Of a stretch of 9,041 bases of DNA, positions 6,222 to 9,041 are shown piece by piece. Within the stretch, counting starts at the first letter, position 1, and each line of letters opens with the position of its first letter. Made by a program: the position numbers and the translations under genes. Below the pieces are notes generated by a model that had not been told where the DNA came from, made no database searches, and saw only the letters and a program-made list of their open reading frames with translations. This stretch comes from Cytophagales bacterium (GTDB lineage Bacteria; Bacteroidota; Bacteroidia; Cytophagales; Cyclobacteriaceae), in the NCBI GenBank assembly GCA_003504855.1, contig DNZD01000220.1, positions 1 through 9,041 on the forward strand. The letters run 5' to 3'.

Positions 6222-7511
6222 ATGAAGTGCATGCGTTTTGTTTTGTTGATACTAGGTGTGGGACTCATTTTGCCATCCCGGGCTCAGTTTGTGAATCAGA
6301 AGCTTACCATTCCGCAGGCGACAGACAAAAAGCCCGTGCGGGTCTCCATTGCGATTCAATCCAAAATGCCAGCCAATGCGATCATCGCGGTTTCTCCCAA
6401 TCACGTTTTTCGCACGGAGGATGGCGGACTGCACTGGATGGATCAACAAGTGGAGTCACCCTTGGGAACCGGCATGGAGAACGCTGCTATCAGTGACCTT
6501 AAAGGTCATCTGTTCTTTTTTCATACGGCCGATGCACCGCCGAAGGGAAATGGCCTTGATCACATTGTCGTGCAAAAATCAACGGATGGAGGAAAGACAT
6601 GGAGTGCAGGTGCTGTGCTGGGAGAGAATGAGGCTAAAGATGAGCGCGCTGTCGGTGTGGCCGTCCATCCGCGGCGGCCTATTGTATATGCAACCTGGTC
6701 AGAGTTTGATCAATATTTGCTGAACGATGAAAATTGCCATTCCAATATTCTCTACAGCATGTCTACCAATGGTGGCGGCAAGTGGACCAAACCGGTCCAG
6801 ATTACCCAAACTCCCGGCGATTGCCGTGGTGAGGACAATACCGCTGAGGGGGCTATGCCTGCCATCGCTGCTGATGGTCGCATTTTTGTGACGTGGGCCA
6901 ATCAGGGTGTTATCTTCTTCGATCGTTCGTATGACGGTGGCGAGATGTGGCTATCCAATGACATTGGAATTGCCAAACAAATGGCGGGATGGTCACTGAA
7001 TATACCAGGTCATGGCGCCACCAGCGGCAGGCCAATGATTGGGATCGACAATGGACAGGGCAGAAGCCATGGAAGTTTGTATGTTACCTATGCTGATCAG
7101 GCAGAGAGCAATGAGGACACCGATATCTGGTTTTTACGCTCTACCAACCGGGGCGACACATGGACCCGTCCGGTAAAAATTAATGCAGACGAATCCCGTA
7201 AACACCAATACATGCCTGTTATGGCGGTGGATGAGGTCACCGGTAATATTTTCGTGGTGTATTACGACCGGCGAAACTACAGTGATCTTCAAACCGATGT
7301 TTACCTGGGCTATTCCCTGGATGCAGGCAATACATTCCGGGAAGTAAAAATAAGTGAGACGCCTTTTATTCCTGACCCATCGATACCCCTGGGCATGCCG
7401 GCCATCTCGGCGTTTGATGGACTCATTATACCGGTGTGGAGCCGCGTGGATCAGGGTGCTGTCACCATCATGACGACGGTGATCAAACAAGAGCAGCTGC
7501 GTAAGAAGTAG
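6222..7511 (+). CDS. Secreted Asp-box (BNR) six-bladed beta-propeller protein, sialidase-like fold
   Basis: A 429-residue protein with a signal peptide ending near PSRAQ (residues 18-22). ATG 6222 is chosen over an upstream TTG at 6213; ATG 6231 is also possible. Six Asp-box-like motifs recur: RTEDGGLHW (64-72), STDGGKTW (120-127), STNGGGKW (181-188), SYDGGEMW (236-243), STNRGDTW (307-314) and SLDAGNTF (365-372). Their spacing of about 55 to 71 residues is that of one motif per blade. This fold is shared by sialidases, other glycosidases and non-catalytic binding proteins. I see no clear FRIP-type arginine motif near the N-terminus, so sialidase activity should not be assumed. Cys172 and Cys201 could form a disulfide. 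The gene follows the SGNH-like gene by 9 bases, suggesting a shared extracellular role. Its stop lies 3 bp from the convergent oxidoreductase gene. Confidence 0.9.
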   Translation: MKCMRFVLLILGVGLILPSRAQFVNQKLTIPQATDKKPVRVSIAIQSKMPANAIIAVSPNHVFRTEDGGLHWMDQQVESPLGTGMENAAISDLKGHLFFFHTADAPPKGNGLDHIVVQKSTDGGKTWSAGAVLGENEAKDERAVGVAVHPRRPIVYATWSEFDQYLLNDENCHSNILYSMSTNGGGKWTKPVQITQTPGDCRGEDNTAEGAMPAIAADGRIFVTWANQGVIFFDRSYDGGEMWLSNDIGIAKQMAGWSLNIPGHGATSGRPMIGIDNGQGRSHGSLYVTYADQAESNEDTDIWFLRSTNRGDTWTRPVKINADESRKHQYMPVMAVDEVTGNIFVVYYDRRNYSDLQTDVYLGYSLDAGNTFREVKISETPFIPDPSIPLGMPAISAFDGLIIPVWSRVDQGAVTIMTTVIKQEQLRKK

Positions 7512-7514
7512 CCG

Positions 7515-8159
7515 TCAGGCCTTCGCTGAAATTGAAGTCAGGGCCTCCACAAAGTATTGGGTCGGTTGGGCACCTGAGATGCCATATTGATTGTTGACCA
7601 CATAGAAAGGAACTCCCCGGATGCCGCGTTGCTGGTTACGTTGTTCCAGGGCGATTACTTCTGCCAGGCCCTCATCAGAATTCAGCAATTGAGTAACACG
7701 ACTTGCATCCATGCCGACATTGGTGGCAATCTTTGTCAGGTTATCGGTCTTTGAAAGGTCTTGTCCTTCTTCAAAATAGGCTTTGAGGTAGGCCTCTTTG
7801 AGTTGAGCCTGGTGACCAGTTTGAGCAGCAAGCCAAAGCACCCGATGTGCCTGGCGGGTGTTGGGCGACACGAGTTGATGTTCGAAATCAAAATGCAGTC
7901 CTTCGCCGGCAGCGGTGGTGGTCACTTGCTTTGTGATCTGCTGATACCGTTCTTCTCCACCAAACTTGGATATAAGGTACTCCCTTTGAGGTATGCCGGA
8001 GGCCGGTATGTCAGGGTTAAGTTCAAACGGGGAGTAGCTGACATGTACATCTATTTTATCCTTTACCAGGTCGATGGCGCGCTCGAGCCGGCGCTTGCCA
8101 ATGTAGCACCAGGGGCAGACGACATCAGAAACAATCTCTATGTGTATTTCAGGTTTCAT
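7515..8159 (-). CDS. DsbA-family FrnE-like thiol oxidoreductase
   Basis: A 214-residue cytoplasmic protein with a thioredoxin fold carrying a helical insertion. The redox motif CPWC is at 15-18 within VSDVVCPWCYIGKRRLE, typical of the FrnE/2-hydroxychromene-2-carboxylate isomerase-like DsbA branch. The cis-proline loop is RGVPFYVV (181-188), followed by YGISGAQP (192-199), again characteristic of FrnE. The length matches the family. FrnE proteins are implicated in disulfide exchange and oxidative-stress tolerance, though many are uncharacterised. There is no signal peptide. The start at 8159 is chosen because MKPEIHIEIVSD is where the conserved strand begins; a TTG extension to 8189 would add ten atypical residues. 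A TATGTTTA at 8169-8176 (minus strand) partly resembles a -7 element. The gene is convergent with the propeller gene and divergent from ahcY. Confidence 0.94.
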   Translation of the reverse strand: MKPEIHIEIVSDVVCPWCYIGKRRLERAIDLVKDKIDVHVSYSPFELNPDIPASGIPQREYLISKFGGEERYQQITKQVTTTAAGEGLHFDFEHQLVSPNTRQAHRVLWLAAQTGHQAQLKEAYLKAYFEEGQDLSKTDNLTKIATNVGMDASRVTQLLNSDEGLAEVIALEQRNQQRGIRGVPFYVVNNQYGISGAQPTQYFVEALTSISAKA

Positions 8160-8269
8160 CGTAGATTCTAAACATAGGCGACAGGCCAAAGTTCCACCGA
8201 TACCACAATTATCAATAATTAAGTTCCTTATTGTTACCTTTGCGCCTTCATCAAAGAAACCACTATTTT
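8160..8269. promoter_or_regulatory. Divergent promoter region between frnE-like gene and ahcY
   Basis: This 110-bp gap serves both genes. On the plus strand TACCTTTG at 8235-8242 matches TAnnTTTG exactly and would start ahcY transcription about 20 to 25 bases before its ATG. An A/T-rich palindrome AATTAT-CA-ATAATT at 8207-8220 lies where a -33 element or a regulator would bind. The implied leader is too short for a SAH or SAM riboswitch, and no Shine-Dalgarno sequence precedes the ATG. Confidence 0.5.
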
Positions 8270-9041
8270 ATGGTAGCTAACAAGCTGAGTTACAAGGTCA
8301 AAGATCTTTCGCTGGCCGAATGGGGACGCAAAGAAATTAAACTTGCCGAAGCCGAAATGCCGGGTCTGATGGCCCTGCGCGAGGAATTTGGTCAAAGCAA
8401 GCCCCTGAAGGGAGCTCGCATCGCAGGTTGCCTTCACATGACGATTCAAACGGCAGTACTGATTGAGACCCTCAAGGAACTGGGTGCAGAAGTATCCTGG
8501 TCTTCCTGTAATATCTTTTCCACCCAGGACCACGCAGCTGCGGCAATAGCCAAAGCGGGTATTCCGGTTTATGCCTGGAAAGGCATGAATGAACAGGAAT
8601 TTGATTGGTGCATCGAACAGACGCTTCATGCTTTTCCTGATGGCCAACCCCTCAACATGATTCTGGATGATGGCGGAGACCTTACCAACATGGTGCTGGA
8701 TCGCTATCCCCAATTGATCAAAGGTATCCGTGGTATCTCGGAAGAGACCACTACGGGTGTACACCGCCTCATCGAACGCATGCACGCCGGCAAACTCCCG
8801 CTTCCTGCCATTAACATCAACGACTCAGTAACGAAGTCGAAGTTTGATAATAAGTACGGCTGCAAAGAGTCTCTGGTGGATGCGATTCGTCGCGCTACCG
8901 ATGTGATGATGGCTGGAAAGGTGGCTGTTGTTGCCGGATACGGTGACGTAGGCAAGGGCTCTGCTGCCTCCCTCCGTGGTGCCGGTGCACGCGTGATAGT
9001 TACTGAAATTGACCCTATTTGCGCCCTGCAAGCCGCCATGG
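8270..9041 (+). CDS. ahcY: S-adenosylhomocysteine hydrolase (adenosylhomocysteinase), N-terminal part
   Basis: The frame is open from ATG 8270 to the window end (257 codons), so the C-terminal half is outside. It catalyses the reversible cleavage of S-adenosylhomocysteine to adenosine and homocysteine in the cytoplasm, using bound NAD, and removes the product inhibitor of methyltransferases. Signature stretches are [20 protein letters not shown] (48-67), [20 protein letters not shown] (77-96), LDDGGDLTN (132-140), [14 protein letters not shown] (152-165), [11 protein letters not shown] (184-194, with the Lys and Asp that contact substrate) and the NAD-binding glycine loop [12 protein letters not shown] (221-232). 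The N-terminus [16 protein letters not shown] aligns with family N-termini, which confirms the start. Conservation is very strong and includes the bacterial/eukaryotic AhcY hallmarks. It appears to be transcribed alone within this window. Confidence 0.98.
   Translation, partial: MVANKLSYKVKDLSLAEWGRKEIKLAEAEMPGLMALREEFGQSKPLKGARIAGCLHMTIQTAVLIETLKELGAEVSWSSCNIFSTQDHAAAAIAKAGIPVYAWKGMNEQEFDWCIEQTLHAFPDGQPLNMILDDGGDLTNMVLDRYPQLIKGIRGISEETTTGVHRLIERMHAGKLPLPAININDSVTKSKFDNKYGCKESLVDAIRRATDVMMAGKVAVVAGYGDVGKGSAASLRGAGARVIVTEIDPICALQAAM

Noticed and set aside
6222..7511. Calling the propeller a genuine sialidase
   Set aside because: Asp boxes show the fold only; no clear FRIP arginine motif or full set of sialidase catalytic residues could be identified by eye.
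8243..8269. Possible SAH or SAM riboswitch in front of ahcY
   Set aside because: The likely leader is only about 20 to 25 bases, too short to hold any such aptamer.
8234..8785. Minus-strand open frame (183 codons) opposite ahcY
   Set aside because: It is antisense to an extremely conserved S-adenosylhomocysteine hydrolase and its product resembles no known protein.

Overview
The window looks like an ordinary chromosomal segment of a member of the Bacteroidota (Cytophagales/Chitinophagales-like, inferred). The evidence is a TonB-dependent receptor with an N-terminal carboxypeptidase-regulatory-like domain, candidate promoters resembling the Bacteroidota -7 element TAnnTTTG, no Shine-Dalgarno-like sequence seen at the starts examined, and several secreted or lipid-anchored proteins of families common in that phylum. 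No mobile element, CRISPR array, tRNA or rRNA is visible.

Layout. 1-1670 (minus): N-terminal 556 residues of a TonB-dependent outer-membrane receptor whose C-terminus lies outside the window. Its upstream region holds a perfect TTTAGA-N4-TCTAAA palindrome beside a candidate -7 element, which suggests metal-responsive control. 1775-1810: strong intrinsic terminator closing the next minus-strand unit. 1836-4321 (minus): a lipoprotein of unknown function and an APC-superfamily amino-acid permease, 5 bp apart and almost certainly co-transcribed. 4403-5410 (minus): secreted PhoD-like metallophosphoesterase. 5505-7511 (plus, divergent): a secreted SGNH/GDSL-fold protein whose nucleophilic serine is replaced by aspartate, followed directly by a secreted Asp-box (BNR) six-bladed beta-propeller. 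7515-8159 (minus): cytoplasmic DsbA-family FrnE-like oxidoreductase. 8270-9041 (plus): N-terminal 257 residues of S-adenosylhomocysteine hydrolase, truncated by the window end.

How the genes relate. Much of the window encodes cell-envelope or secreted functions: outer-membrane uptake, inner-membrane amino-acid transport, a phosphoesterase, an SGNH protein and a propeller. They do not form a recognisable pathway. The two units that deserve attention are the SGNH-like/propeller pair and the permease/lipoprotein pair. I did not find convincing evidence of a wholly new system. The most unusual direct observation is the Ser-to-Asp change at the SGNH nucleophile position in an otherwise intact SGNH frame.
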